From contig OZ007506.1 in assembly GCA_963931865.1 (NCBI GenBank), forward strand, positions 3,034,926 through 3,098,925: DNA of 64,000 nt. Direction: 5' to 3'. Position 1 is the first letter of the stretch. Each line of letters begins with the position of its first letter. A program made the translations under genes and the position numbers. Source of the DNA: Axinella damicornis. Its lineage: Eukaryota; Porifera; Demospongiae; Axinellida; Axinellidae. The notes under the pieces were generated by a model. That model was not told the origin of the DNA, searched no databases, and worked only from the letters and a program-made list of their open reading frames with translations. This document shows, one piece after another, positions 54,401 to 64,000 of this stretch.

Positions 54401-55524
54401 ATGGTGTATAAAATATTTTCGTCACAGCAGCTGAATGTTACTATCTGGAGTATTATAGTGATGGGAGCAAGATTTGTGTTCCTTGTAGCATCAGTTATAT
54501 AAGTTAGCTAGGGATTGGTGGAAGTTAAGTGCCAAATGTACATGTGTCCATGGCCATACCTTGCATGTTTTCTTGTGTGTACGTGTCTCAGGATCGAGTA
54601 CATGTAGAGAGCTATAGGCCAATGAAACTTTGTTTTGGTGTTTCATGGTGGTGGCGCACTTATAGTATTAAAGTGGTAACTAATTAGTACTCTCACTTTT
54701 AGTTATGGTTACCGTGCACCTTTATTTTGGGGTGATTTCAACAGACTAAGAGTTCAAGTGTAAAGAAGATAAGGTCTGTGTGTCCTCTTTGACTTCCAAA
54801 AGAGCGAATTTCCTGAAAGATCTCTCGATCCCTGGCTGTCCAAAGAGATCTCTCATAATATTATTATGTCTTCCACCTGATTCCTAGCCTCGTTCCTGCA
54901 GCTAGGGAACGAGGCTACCTGCATGAATCCTATAATGATTTCATTGCCCAGTGTTTTAACCAAGTGACAGTTATACTCTTAGCTACTCCTTGTGAATAGA
55001 ATATCACTGTGCCCCATCTGTAAAGAAGAGGATATCTACCCCTCCATGCAGCCCCAGCACAAGCTATAGTGTGGGGCATGTAGGAACATTCGGTGTGCTC
55101 GGCTCTCTGTCTGTGCTCGAACAGCTGAGGGTAGAGGTCAGCAGCCAGGCCATGAACACCATGGTAAGGCCAAACATAAAAATCTTGAAAGTGAGGGACC
55201 TGATTAAACAGGATCACTGCAAGCATGTAATATGTCGGTCTCCTCGCCTTTCAGTGTAGTGAGTCAACCGCCCACATCGATCCGCTCTCCCCTTTTACAT
55301 CTCTTCCTCTCTGTTCTGCCCTTTCCTTCCCTCTCTGAATTTCTTTTAAATCCCCACCTTCCCTCTCCGCATGTAACTCGGTAGCCCTCAGGAGCAATAC
55401 AATTGGCTACACTAGCTGTACTGGAATTTTTGGACTCTTTTGCAAACTTTGACTGACAGGCTAGCACTGTTATCAAATCAGGTGTAGCTAGCAGAACTGT
55501 GATCCCCTAAGTGAAATGCTAGCA
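54401..55524. other. Intergenic, VPS36 3' flank
   Basis: It holds a small TAGCC inverted pair (tagcctcgttcctgcag / ctagggaacgaggcta) at 54888-54917. A stop-free stretch around 55075-55163 ends in a good donor (ACCATG/gtaagg) and reads TFGVLGSLSVLEQLRVEVSS; I do not recognise it and no partner exon is evident. Confidence 0.4.
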
Positions 55525-56262
55525 TTAAATTTTAACTGTTTCTATGTCTTTGGCGAGAGTTTCATCCTGTATATCACGCAACACGCTAATGAGAGTTCTC
55601 CAACTGACAGGCTGTCCAGCCCCTTTGAGCCACTCCTCGAGAATTTCTATGTTGGTTTGTTCACAATCACTTCTGTGCTTATGGGCAATCGACTTGACTT
55701 TTTGTCCCATATCATCATTGAGTAGTAAGATTCCAAACTGCATAAATTTAGTGCCGATTCTCTGAGGGATGCTGAAGCTTGTAGCTTTGCCTGAGGATCA
55801 GCTCCCTCAGTGATGGACGATCAGCTGCATGTATGGATATAGTATGCATTTATTACCGCAGGACTGCATTCATAAGTGTGAGTTTGCTTTGAGCACTTAT
55901 ATAACACAATCTACGTTACACATTACGTTATGTTATGCACTTGCAATAACTAACAATATGCAATTTGCCTTTGAAACCATGCAGAAGCGCAATCATTAAG
56001 TACACTATCAAACCAGACCTACAATAATAAATGTGCTATCACGCTAGGTCATGTCATACACATAGTAACACATACCTGATGGGTAGCTGGAACGCTGTTC
56101 TCCAAGCCATGCAGCATGTTTTCTGCAGAGCGGACCATCCTCAGATGTTTGGGTGCACACGAGAAAGCGGTCTTCATCATCATGCAATGTATGTGGTGGC
56201 TAAGAGTGCGGTGGGGCACCACATTCACAAAAGAATGTTACTACCGGCTTCAAGTCATTGTA
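55525..56262 (-). pseudogene. Truncated duplicate of the adjacent Roco/Death-domain gene
   Basis: The C-terminal 72 codons (MQFGILLLNDDMGQKV ... SWRTLISVLRDIQDETLAKD) closely match the end of the intact gene (56767 up). Upstream, nucleotide homology continues ('ctccctcagtgatggacgat' at about 55801). It is then broken by about 250 bp of unrelated DNA (about 55830-56085) and resumes at 56086-56262, matching 57090-57255. Small deletions shift the frame. The GTPase and COR regions are absent. Confidence 0.8.
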
Positions 56263-56766
56263 GCTAGCTATACCACAATCCAGTTTATGATTGCATAGTA
56301 GTTAATGTTGCAGCCATAATTACTCAAGTGTGCAGAGAGGAAGCGCTGGGGCTAAACCTTTAATTTGCTGGTGGCAGCGGCAAGAGCTGGTGTATGGATT
56401 ATCCATGAACCTGGACCCCTACAGCCCCCAAACTCAGCCCATGCACTCAACCATCTATAGGCTGCATGTCATGCACATTATAGTAATTAAGTCCGTAATT
56501 ACTACTTACTCATTTGCATATTCAGTTGTATCCCACCTTGTACACGTATAAAGCTACTACTATGCTCATGTACATGTAGCTACACATGATGACCCTATAG
56601 CTACTGGGTTCAAGTTCAACCACAAATTCTTTGTATTACGAACATAAAACTATTATTTTCTTTACAATACAAAAGTGGCAGCAACTGAATAACCAATAGC
56701 AAGCATGCTACTAGCTACTGCAAAGAAAGTAAGGCACAGAATCACTATTATCAACCACAAAAAATG

Positions 56767-59166
56767 TCAGCATTTAACCGCTGCTATGTCCTTGGCAAGT
56801 GTTTCGTAGTGTATATCATGCAAAACACTAATGAGAGTTCTCCAACTGACAGGGTGTCTTCCAGTTCCATTGAGCCACACCTTGAGAATTTCTAAGTTTA
56901 TTTGTTCGCAATCATTTCTGTGCTTATGGGCAATTGCTGCAACCCTCTGTCCCATATCATCATCGAGCAGTAAGATTCCAAACTGCATGAACTTGGTGCT
57001 GACTCTTTGTGGGATGCTGAAGCTTTTCTCTTTTCCTGGAAAAAGGATCATCTCCCTCAGTGATGGACGATCGATCGATGGGGTACATGGGGACACTTCT
57101 CTAAGCCACACATCATGTACTCTGCAGAGTGGAGCGTACTCAGGTGTTTGGGTGCACACGAGATAGCGGTCTTTGTCATCAATGTAGGTGGTGGCTGAGT
57201 GCGGTGGGGCACCACATTCACAAAAGAATGCTACTACTGGCTTCAAGTCATCGTATTTGAGTGTGTGAGAGGCATTTTCCAGTCCAGCGAAAACTGATTC
57301 TCGAATTTGGCACAGGATCCTGGGGATTGGTGTTTTAACATGCACCTCAAAGAAAGAGAAACAGTCGATAAGAGAGACAGTAGCTGGCTTCCCAGGGAGC
57401 TTAAATCGAATGCAGTTGCGAAAAACACAAGCTGGACTGCTGCCTGTTTGGTACAGTAGCTCCCATCCACAGACAGACAGAAGATGGACAACTAGTGCAC
57501 AGAAGATACCATTCGGGGCACATTTGTGGGGAAAATGCACAAGCAAAGGAGCAGTGGAGGAGCTAGGTGGAGGACGGTACTGTTTGACTTCTTCAGCTGG
57601 AATCATCGGTAGAAGTGATGGCATGAAGTACTCTTCGGTGGTGAGTGGTGCAAAAATAAGAAGACCTCTGAAAAGCTTGATGAGGTCTGTGGGAGTGAAA
57701 AGGTTTGGTGTGTAGTGACAAGAAAACCTCTTGTCCTCAAGCATTCTCAGTGTGACTACACCTTCGTCTCGAAATCGTTTCCACTCACCTGTGAATGGTT
57801 CTGAGATCTGCTCACACCTCAGCTTGTAGTTGAAACCAACGAGCTCACTAGACTTGTCTACCAGGGCTTGCGGTTCAGCGAAAAGGACATTTGGGAGCAA
57901 GGAAGGGTAGTATAGTAGGATGTTGAGCTCATCGAGATAATTCAGAGCTGCTTTCAGAGCCTCGTTGTTGATCTTTAGTCTGGTGGCAATGTGAAGGCAT
58001 TCCTCCATGCTGATCACTCCCCGTCCTAGCTCAGCTGCCAACCTTCTGATGTCTTGTTCAAGCAAGAACCATCCGATTGGAATCTTGCTGGGCTTTGGAG
58101 CAAATTTCTTGTCACATATCTGCTCACAGATCATAGAGACTACTTCACGGTCCTCTTTCGTAGGTTCCTTCGCATTAAGAGGGAATATAACTTCTTTGAA
58201 AGGGCGGTAGAAGACCAAGTCATCACAAAAGCCTGGTTCAAACATCTGTAGAATCTTTTCGTTCTTCTCAGCTCGTGTTTCTGTGCACTGTGACTCCAGG
58301 TCTCGGTGTGTACCGACCATCATGACCTTACAAGGTCTCCCCTCACTTGATGGGGATGGACGAGACTGCATCGTTCGAATGCAGTGCTGTAAAATTTGGT
58401 CATTTCGGAGAATGGAGTGCTGAGCATCACCACAGCGTTGACCTTTTTCGTAATACTCGATCATCGGTTGTTCATCAAGGCATTCGGAAAGCTTCAGCAC
58501 AAACATGATGACAGTGGCATTTCGAATGAAGGTTGGGAGAAGCTCATGGAATTGGGGTTGACCCCCACTGTCAATAAAGTTGATCCATTGGATTTCAAAA
58601 AAGCGCTTTGAGCCAGAAGATCGCTCTACAAGCCGAACTAACTCCTCGCTTGAAGGGCTAAGGCTAGGCTCTGATGAAGCTCTTTGGGATCTCTGAAGTG
58701 TCTCCCGGAGTTGCTGAACTCCTGCTCTCAGAGCTTCGTATTGCTCTGTTGCCTCCATCGGCACTCCAGCCCTCAGCGCTTTAGCTAACATGGACATGAG
58801 CTCTTCGTATGAGACTCGGAACCAGCCGGTGAGGTCCGTACCAATAAGAACGCGAGAAATTGCCCGAATGGCTGCTTCAGCTAACGGTGTGCTACACCGG
58901 GTTTTGGGTGGATTCTCACGAAGCAGGCGGAACTTCGTGTGTGTTTTCCCTGAACCAGCGGCACCTAGTGTGAGGACTTTGATGATACTACACAGGATGT
59001 ACCCTTTCTCTAGCGCTTCTTCAAGTATCTGCCTGCCAGTCGGAACCTTACCTGTATATATACCATGAAGAAATGGAGAGGAGTCAAAGATGCAATTAAA
59101 AGAGATAAGCATCTCTTCACCAGATTCACAGCATTCTGTACCCAGAGGGAACTTTCCTTCATACAT
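56767..59166 (-). CDS. Roco-type GTPase with C-terminal Death-like domain
   Basis: One open exon; from the Met at 59166 it encodes 799 residues. The Ras-of-complex GTPase has a P-loop GAAGSGKT (residues about 68-75), G3 DSGGQ (199-203) and G4 THRD (286-289). A COR-like segment follows (about 340-560; IPIGWFLLEQDIRRL, GVISMEECLHIA, YLDELNILLYYP, LPNVLFAEPQALVDK). The last 75 residues form a Death-like helix bundle (LEILKVWLNGTG, then SWRTLISVLHDI, LAKDIA). Such Roc-COR-Death proteins are signalling GTPases; the ligand and partners here are unknown. An in-frame TAA at 59197-59199 bounds the exon, so either translation starts at 59166 or the N-terminus is spliced from upstream. Neither could be confirmed. 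Confidence 0.82.
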   Translation of the reverse strand: MYEGKFPLGTECCESGEEMLISFNCIFDSSPFLHGIYTGKVPTGRQILEEALEKGYILCSIIKVLTLGAAGSGKTHTKFRLLRENPPKTRCSTPLAEAAIRAISRVLIGTDLTGWFRVSYEELMSMLAKALRAGVPMEATEQYEALRAGVQQLRETLQRSQRASSEPSLSPSSEELVRLVERSSGSKRFFEIQWINFIDSGGQPQFHELLPTFIRNATVIMFVLKLSECLDEQPMIEYYEKGQRCGDAQHSILRNDQILQHCIRTMQSRPSPSSEGRPCKVMMVGTHRDLESQCTETRAEKNEKILQMFEPGFCDDLVFYRPFKEVIFPLNAKEPTKEDREVVSMICEQICDKKFAPKPSKIPIGWFLLEQDIRRLAAELGRGVISMEECLHIATRLKINNEALKAALNYLDELNILLYYPSLLPNVLFAEPQALVDKSSELVGFNYKLRCEQISEPFTGEWKRFRDEGVVTLRMLEDKRFSCHYTPNLFTPTDLIKLFRGLLIFAPLTTEEYFMPSLLPMIPAEEVKQYRPPPSSSTAPLLVHFPHKCAPNGIFCALVVHLLSVCGWELLYQTGSSPACVFRNCIRFKLPGKPATVSLIDCFSFFEVHVKTPIPRILCQIRESVFAGLENASHTLKYDDLKPVVAFFCECGAPPHSATTYIDDKDRYLVCTQTPEYAPLCRVHDVWLREVSPCTPSIDRPSLREMILFPGKEKSFSIPQRVSTKFMQFGILLLDDDMGQRVAAIAHKHRNDCEQINLEILKVWLNGTGRHPVSWRTLISVLHDIHYETLAKDIAAVKC

Positions 59167-59435
59167 TACATGAGTTAAATTTGCAGCAACAAACAATTAC
59201 AGTTGCTGTGGAAAAGAAGGCCAGAAATGAACATGGTGAGAATTGGGCTAGGACAAGGCTTAGCACTGTCTCTTGGATTGGGGTATATATACTTTGGAGT
59301 GGTCCAACTTTTTGCAGGGCTCAGGGCCAGAGGTTGGGGGCAGTCCCTAAGCTTAACCATGGTGGTTCTGACTAACTTAGGCCTTAAAGGTATACGGATT
59401 GCCTGCCCCTACTGAACTCTAAGTAATACATGTAG

Positions 59436-59905
59436 ATAACAAGTAGCTTTGCTCGCTTCGCTCGCTCAGCTACTTCCCCTCGTTCACCTACGTGAGTAAT
59501 CCGGTGCCGGACAGCTCTCTGTGCAGAGCTGCTGCTCCCCGATTGCGTCCGCTTCAGCTGCTGCTCCTTGGTTGCATCGATCCGCTTCAACTGCTACTCC
59601 CCATTTGCGTCCGCTTCAGCTGCTGCTCCTCGATTGTGGCTGCTGCTCGCCGCTTGCGTCCGCTTCAGCTGCTGCTCGCCATTTGCGTCCGCTTGGGCTG
59701 CTGCTCCCCGATTGCATCTGCTTCAACTGCTGCTCCCCGATTGCGTCCGCTTTGACTGTTGGTCCCCCAGCTGTTCCAGCCCATGCCCAATGTTCTCGAA
59801 CTTTCTTCACGGAGTTCCGACGAGGTTCAGTAAATTGAAGTACAAAGGTCGCGTGTCACTAGTCTAGTCCCGCCCCACGAACATCCCACTTCCGTCACGC
59901 ACACA
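59436..59905. repeat. Interspersed repeat, long copy with internal minisatellite
   Basis: It is homologous at both ends to 48636-48905 (aagtagct...gctcagctactt; tcactagtctagtcccgcc, aacatcccacttcc). The centre is expanded into about eight copies of a 24-36 bp unit (gattgcgtccgcttcagctg, ctgctcc) at 59520-59775. Confidence 0.75.
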
Positions 59906-60042
59906 CACATGTTAAAATTTTAATATATTGATGCATGTTTTGCTGTGCAATTCAGAATATAGCACGAGTGCTATAACCCATGCTTTCAGGAAAGTAGCTG
60001 AGCATCGGTTCTGGTTCCACAATCTTCCCACCGAATAAAGAT

Positions 60043-60396
60043 TAGCCTTGTTCCCAGGCCCCACCCAGCTTTTCGTAGCTTGCAGTACGGAAAAGCGGGG
60101 AGAGCCTGGTATGTTTCCTATTATGTAATTGACAAATGGCCAAAATTTTCAGAACAAAAAAGTTTGTGTATTGTTCAACCAACTACACGTTCAACACTTG
60201 GTGTGTATGACAGTCGCCCCCCGCTAGCCAGATACGCATGCTGGTACCTTAGCTCTTCATGCTGTTCTGAGCTCCAGATCACCCACGTTCAATTACATCC
60301 CTTCTACCCTCGACGTCACGCACGTGAGGAAACATACCAGGCCCTTCGCGTTCTTTCGTGCAACCGAAAGAGGCGTGCGGCCTGGGAACGAGGCTA
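60043..60396. mobile_element. 354-bp TAGCC element, reference long form
   Basis: TAGCCTTGTTCCCAGGCC and GGCCTGGGAACGAGGCTA form the ends. The interior includes aagcggggagagcctggtat and ccccccgctagccagatacg. It matches the right half of the nested element 3584-4486 in reverse orientation. A target duplication is not evident (aataaagat versus tgaaaaaat). Confidence 0.75.
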
Positions 60397-60475
60397 TGAA
60401 AAAATGGTACAGTTGAACTTTGTGCTCAGAATTAGATACCACTATACCTTTTGCATGCCAATACCATTACACACA

Positions 60476-60522
60476 CGCACACACACACACACATGCACAC
60501 ACACACACACACACATACACCT
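60476..60522. repeat. (CA)n microsatellite
   Basis: Imperfect ACACAC units are interrupted by atgc and atac. Confidence 0.9.
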
Positions 60523-60662
60523 CCAGTTTTTGATCACTTGCAGTATGGGCCTGGGAATCTCCTCATGTGATCCGCGGCACGACCATCATATGTCATCATG
60601 CCTCATATCAACAGACAAAGTCATGTACGAGACTGATCTTGCATTCTGCACTAGCTACGAAG

Positions 60663-60868
60663 ATGGGACAAGTGCCAACTGAGAGCTACACCAACCATAT
60701 ACAGGCTACAAGCCATGACTCCAAAGGGCTGCCAATTGACAAACGTGAAAATGCCCAGCTATTTCACAATCTTCTCATGGAGCGAAAAGACGGCACTATT
60801 TGGAGTTTCATCCCTTGTATCACAGCTATCCCTCAGTGGTTTGCTTTGAAACTGGATTTGTTTTACAG
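60663..60868 (+). CDS. Unrecognised first-exon candidate (MGQVPTES...)
   Basis: 206 bp are open from an ATG to a good donor (TTTTACAG/gtagga). The peptide begins MGQVPTES and later reads NAQLFHNLLMERKDGTIWSF. Gly2 with Thr6 fits an N-myristoylation pattern. No family was recognised and no partner exon was confirmed. Confidence 0.35.
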
Positions 60869-60967
60869 GTAGGACCTATACCTAAATTGTTTCAGTTTTC
60901 TAGCTTCTCTCTAGCTGTGGATGGGAAAGTAAATAAGCCATTGCATCTAGAGGTTGTGCCGCAGATC

Positions 60968-61058
60968 ACTTGAGAAGATTCCCCAGGCCTTCCCCCTCCG
61001 TTTTGCATACTGCAAGCGATCAAAAAATGGAGGTGTAGAAGGCCTGGGAACGAGGCTA
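60968..61058. mobile_element. TAGCC-family element with a decayed left end
   Basis: ccccaggccttccccctccg and the right end gaaggcctgggaacgaggcta are inverted around a gcatactgcaagcgatc centre. The left terminal TAGCCTCGTT is lost. Confidence 0.55.
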
Positions 61059-61250
61059 TGCAATTCCTGTTAGCTAGTACGGCATGATGCCTGTACTCTC
61101 AAGTGCACCACCACCTCTACATGTATATTGTTTCCAAGGGGCAACCGCACTCCTGGTAGCAACCGTTGCAACCAGTTGCAACTCGCTGGTAGTGCAAGTT
61201 AGCTAGGTATTGCAACTCATTCCAATTAACGCACATGTCACGTGAAGACC

Positions 61251-61516
61251 ATGCTTGAGTCATCATGCAATGGCGGCCCCCCAGGAGAAGACAAGAAATT
61301 GTTACAGCGCTCACAACTTCGCGAGCACGGTGAGTTTCGGCATGTGCTTGGTAACGGTCATGGCGGTGTAGTCAGTGAACGACAGCGATCATGGCCGTGT
61401 GGTCAGAATCTTAGTGTGCCTTTCCTAAGAACTGTACTACCACCGATAGTCAAAGAGAGCGCTCGAGCAATGGTGACCAACGGCGAGACAAAAGCGCTCA
61501 TATATCCACCACCAAG
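61251..61516 (+). CDS. Unrecognised exon candidate (MLESSCNGG...)
   Basis: An ATG-started stretch of 88 codons with no stop runs to a strong donor (CACCAAG/gtgagc). It reads MLESSCNGGPPGEDKK ... VPFLRTVLPPIVKESARAMV. A second ATG in another frame (61269, MAAPQEKTRN) also reaches a donor (GCACG/gtgagt). These are competing first-exon models. No family was recognised. Short repeats (ggtaacggtcatggcg / ggtaactgtcatggcg) lower confidence. Confidence 0.25.
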
Positions 61517-61744
61517 GTGAGCCTTTTTCAGCACCACCGTTTTACGTTCAAGTCAGTGCATGGTAACTGTCATGGCGTAGTCAGAATCTCTGTAGGCCAA
61601 TCCATTATATTACGTGGCACAATTTTTTCCCCTACCAGGAGTGTAATTTCCACCATTTGCAAATGAAGTGCTATATACCCACAGTAACAAATACAAAATC
61701 TGGCTTCAACATTGTGCTGAATTCTTAAGTTAATTAATTAATTA

Positions 61745-62762
61745 AACTCTTTAGGGCCCAATTTCTTTCTCTTGGGACTTTCTGTGTCAGCAGCAAGGGT
61801 GGGACAGGGGGAGATGGGTGGGTGCACCCGTTAATTGGTGGGCGTGGGTAATTTTCAGTCACAGTATAGCTGAATTTACCTGTGTGAGCAGTTTCGAGCC
61901 CAGCAATGCCAGGGAACAGAAATTAGGCAGGGCTCAATATAATTTTTCAAGTGCACCTTCCATTATGACAGACCATAAACTGAAATGGCAGACCATAAAA
62001 CTGAAATGACAGACCACTCGGACCTGCCATACATATTACCAGCACTATCAAATGCCCCCCCCCCCCCCCCCCCCCCCAGTAAATGATAACTTTTTTTCCC
62101 ATGTGAAAGACATCCAATGCAAGACAACTTTGTCATTGTATGCACAATGCATGGAACTTACTACAAGTACACAGATTACGTCATCTATTAGTCTCGCGCG
62201 CTTGCGCGCGGCCGCAGGCCAGATCTGCAGACATCGCGCGAGATCGAGACGAAGTATGCCAACAACACGAAACAAAAAATTTGTAGCCAGCAGATCTTCT
62301 CCAAGGCATTGAGCAAAGGTACGTCCAACCAGAGAGAGGGCCAGTAGCGTCCTCAACCATGCCACCAGGTCCCTCCACAACGCCTGACTGGCCCAGAACG
62401 AACGGTTAAAGCACCGGGTTCTAGCACGCAGACCCCGCTCTCAGCGCAGACTTGTACTCCACGTTGCACTGCCACTGCCACCGTTCTGATATTTTCACAC
62501 TGGCTTGGTGCTTTGCCTTCTTGCTAATCTACAGCAGTCACTCCAACGTTTTAGACCGGCCATTTTGACAGGCACGCGTTAAGAATGGGCGGTCATCTAA
62601 CACGCATGCGCGGATTTTGACCGATGACCGACCGTTATATTGAGCCCTGTTAGGGTATGTTTAAGTGTTCTGAAAATGACCTAGGACATTGCCGGAAGTC
62701 ACATGATGAAGCTGAAAGTATTATGACGACATTTGGCGCTATGGGCCCTAAAGGGCTAAACT
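61745..62762. repeat. Nested inverted-repeat elements, TTTAGGGCCC and GGGCTCAATATAA
   Basis: The outer pair is ctctttagggccca (about 61746) and tgggccctaaagggc (about 62740). The inner pair is agggctcaatataa (61929) and ttatattgagccct (62634-62647). Between them lie a poly-C run (62057-62078) and a CpG-rich gcgcgcttgcgcgcggcc. The part around 62687-62735 (gccggaagtcacatgatgaa) recurs at about 4147-4190. Only non-coding sequence is seen. Confidence 0.6.
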
Positions 62763-62814
62763 GGGCACAAACAATTTTATAATTGCATTTCATAGCACAA
62801 GAGGGGTACTGTAC

Positions 62815-62875
62815 CTTTTGTTGATATCCTGACGAGATGGAAGAACTTTGCTGCACCTGCTTTCCGGAAGGCTTC
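62815..62875 (-). CDS. Possible internal exon of an unidentified minus-strand gene
   Basis: A 61-bp stretch with a good acceptor (tctttgtgttgtag) and donor (AAAG/gtacag) is open in two frames (EAFRKAGAAKFFHLVR or KPSGKQVQQSSSISSG). Neighbouring exons, if any, would be beyond or undetected. Confidence 0.25.
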
Positions 62876-63103
62876 CTACAACACAAAGACAAAAACAAGA
62901 GGCTATAGGCCACTCCAAATATGTTAAGAACAACAGAATTCTTTCCCCTAAAAGAACACGTTTTCATGCATTCAGCACACACCACCTTCGTAGAGGGATA
63001 AATTAGACTCAAACACTGTGTACATACATACACGTGTAATTACGCAGTTAAGGATCTAAGTCCAGAAATTTGCCTCATGGCAATCTTGGCAAATGGAATA
63101 CCG

Positions 63104-63198
63104 TAGTCACGCGTTATTAGGCGCATGCGCCTATAACTCCACAGGAAGGAAATATGCGCCTATAAGCGAGATGCGCCTAATAAGGCGCGACTACAGTA
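63104..63198. repeat. 95-bp TTATTAGGCGCA hairpin element
   Basis: gtagtcacgcgttattaggc and gcctaataaggcgcgactac are inverted with tgcgcctata motifs between. It is a tidier copy of the element at 23190-23443. Confidence 0.8.
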
Positions 63199-64000
63199 GT
63201 GCAATTATAATGCTTCCAGTATGTGTTGAATAATTGCTCTGTAGGCAAATAAACACTTACCAGTGATGGAGGCCACATTTCGAATATGCTGCCAATGTAT
63301 TATGGCCACACCAAGATGGTGGCACAAGCTTTAGTAGGAAATGCCACAGAAAATGATGTAATTGCTACAATGGGACCCAGATCTGTGTGACACCAGTAAG
63401 GTAACTGCGAAATACAATTTCTTCACAGATTCATAGCTATACTCACAAATGGCTAGAGGACAACTACTGAAATGAGGGGTGTGCATGGTTGAGGATCAAC
63501 CTACTAGAGTAAGCAGCCAATTTTCAGACACTTCATTTTCGAGGCAATACTACATCAAGAGTTTCACCAACCACGGTACACCAACATGATGCGTTGAGAC
63601 TTGGCGGTATGGCTACGAATATGTTGGGATCCGAAACCTCGTTCGTCGTCACTTGGCCTCTAACTTCAGACACCTATGCGTCTGCTACATGATGATCACA
63701 GCAACCGGTTGCTACATGTATGCCTGTTTGGAAGCGGTCATCCAATGTACATGTAGCATAGGAGATTCTTCTACTCTCAAGTTTTGATCATGGACAGACT
63801 GACCTGAAAAATATCATTTTTGGACATTCAATGAACAGACAACTTGCACGATCGCTCCAGACTACTGCATACAAGCTGTCTTGGTTTATGCAACTAAGCC
63901 TCTCTACGGTGGTTTAACTCACATACTTTTCAGTTCGTATCAAGCATGGTTTTGTTGAAGTCTTGGTAATCAATGGTGTCTGACAATTAGAGCTGTGACC
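63199..64000. other. Right edge of window; no gene recognised
   Basis: It includes an inverted copy (about 63285-63350) of the 'ccatcttggtg' repeat seen at 20155 and 46996. No coding exon or RNA gene is convincing. Confidence 0.4.

Noticed and set aside
59167..59196. Ten extra N-terminal residues on the Roco protein.
   Set aside because: That extension would start at TTG, and an in-frame TAA lies directly upstream; the first ATG is at 59166.
59492..59867. Alanine/leucine-rich open frames (AAAPRLRPLQLL-like).
   Set aside because: All three frames are open because of the short-unit minisatellite inside a dispersed repeat.
1..64000. tRNA, rRNA or viral/prophage genes.
   Set aside because: No convincing cloverleaf, rRNA motif or viral hallmark protein was found on either strand.

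Overview
This window is nuclear DNA of an animal. Genes are split by many short GT-AG introns. The gene set is metazoan: EMC7, TMTC4, a PDE5/11-type phosphodiesterase, a lysosomal-type sulfatase, golgin-45, FEM1, a TRAF-like RING protein, VPS36, and a Roco-type GTPase ending in a Death-like domain. Small introns, intronless TRAF-like and Roco/Death genes, and very many short inverted-repeat elements suggest a non-bilaterian animal, most likely a demosponge. The organism is inference; the gene identities rest on protein motifs read from the sequence.

Layout. 1-5092 (+): the last two exons of EMC7 with a 3.4 kb intron filled by nested transposons and an 89-bp minisatellite. 5093-7139: convergent intergenic DNA with palindromic repeats. 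7140-15060 (-): TMTC4, reconstructed as 19 exons and about 754 residues. 15061-19066: 5' flank of TMTC4 and the PDE gene, largely a 2 kb fold-back transposon. 19067-29926 (+): cyclic-nucleotide phosphodiesterase with two GAF domains, about 21 exons. 30240-31979 (+): one-exon N-acetylglucosamine-6-sulfatase-like gene. 32608-36681 (+): golgin-45 (BLZF1), four exons. 36800-41171: transposon block. 41233-43284 (+): one-exon FEM1 homologue. 44748-46160 (-): one-exon TRAF-like gene, head to head with VPS36 (46662-54400, +, 15 exons, 384 residues). 55525-59166 (-): a truncated copy and then an intact Roco/Death-domain gene. 59400-64000: repeats and a few weak exon candidates.

The genes form no pathway cluster. 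They are housekeeping ER, Golgi and ESCRT components next to signalling and ubiquitin-ligase families. The intergenic and intronic DNA carries the most unusual signal. Several inverted-repeat element families can be delimited to the base by target-site duplications: a 9-bp-TSD family with ends TAGCC... or TAGTCT..., an 8-bp-TSD family with ends TAGGCCTTGGC, and a 2.5 kb element with a 6-bp TSD whose two long arms both carry the 5' part of the same transposase gene. Nested insertions allow relative dating.
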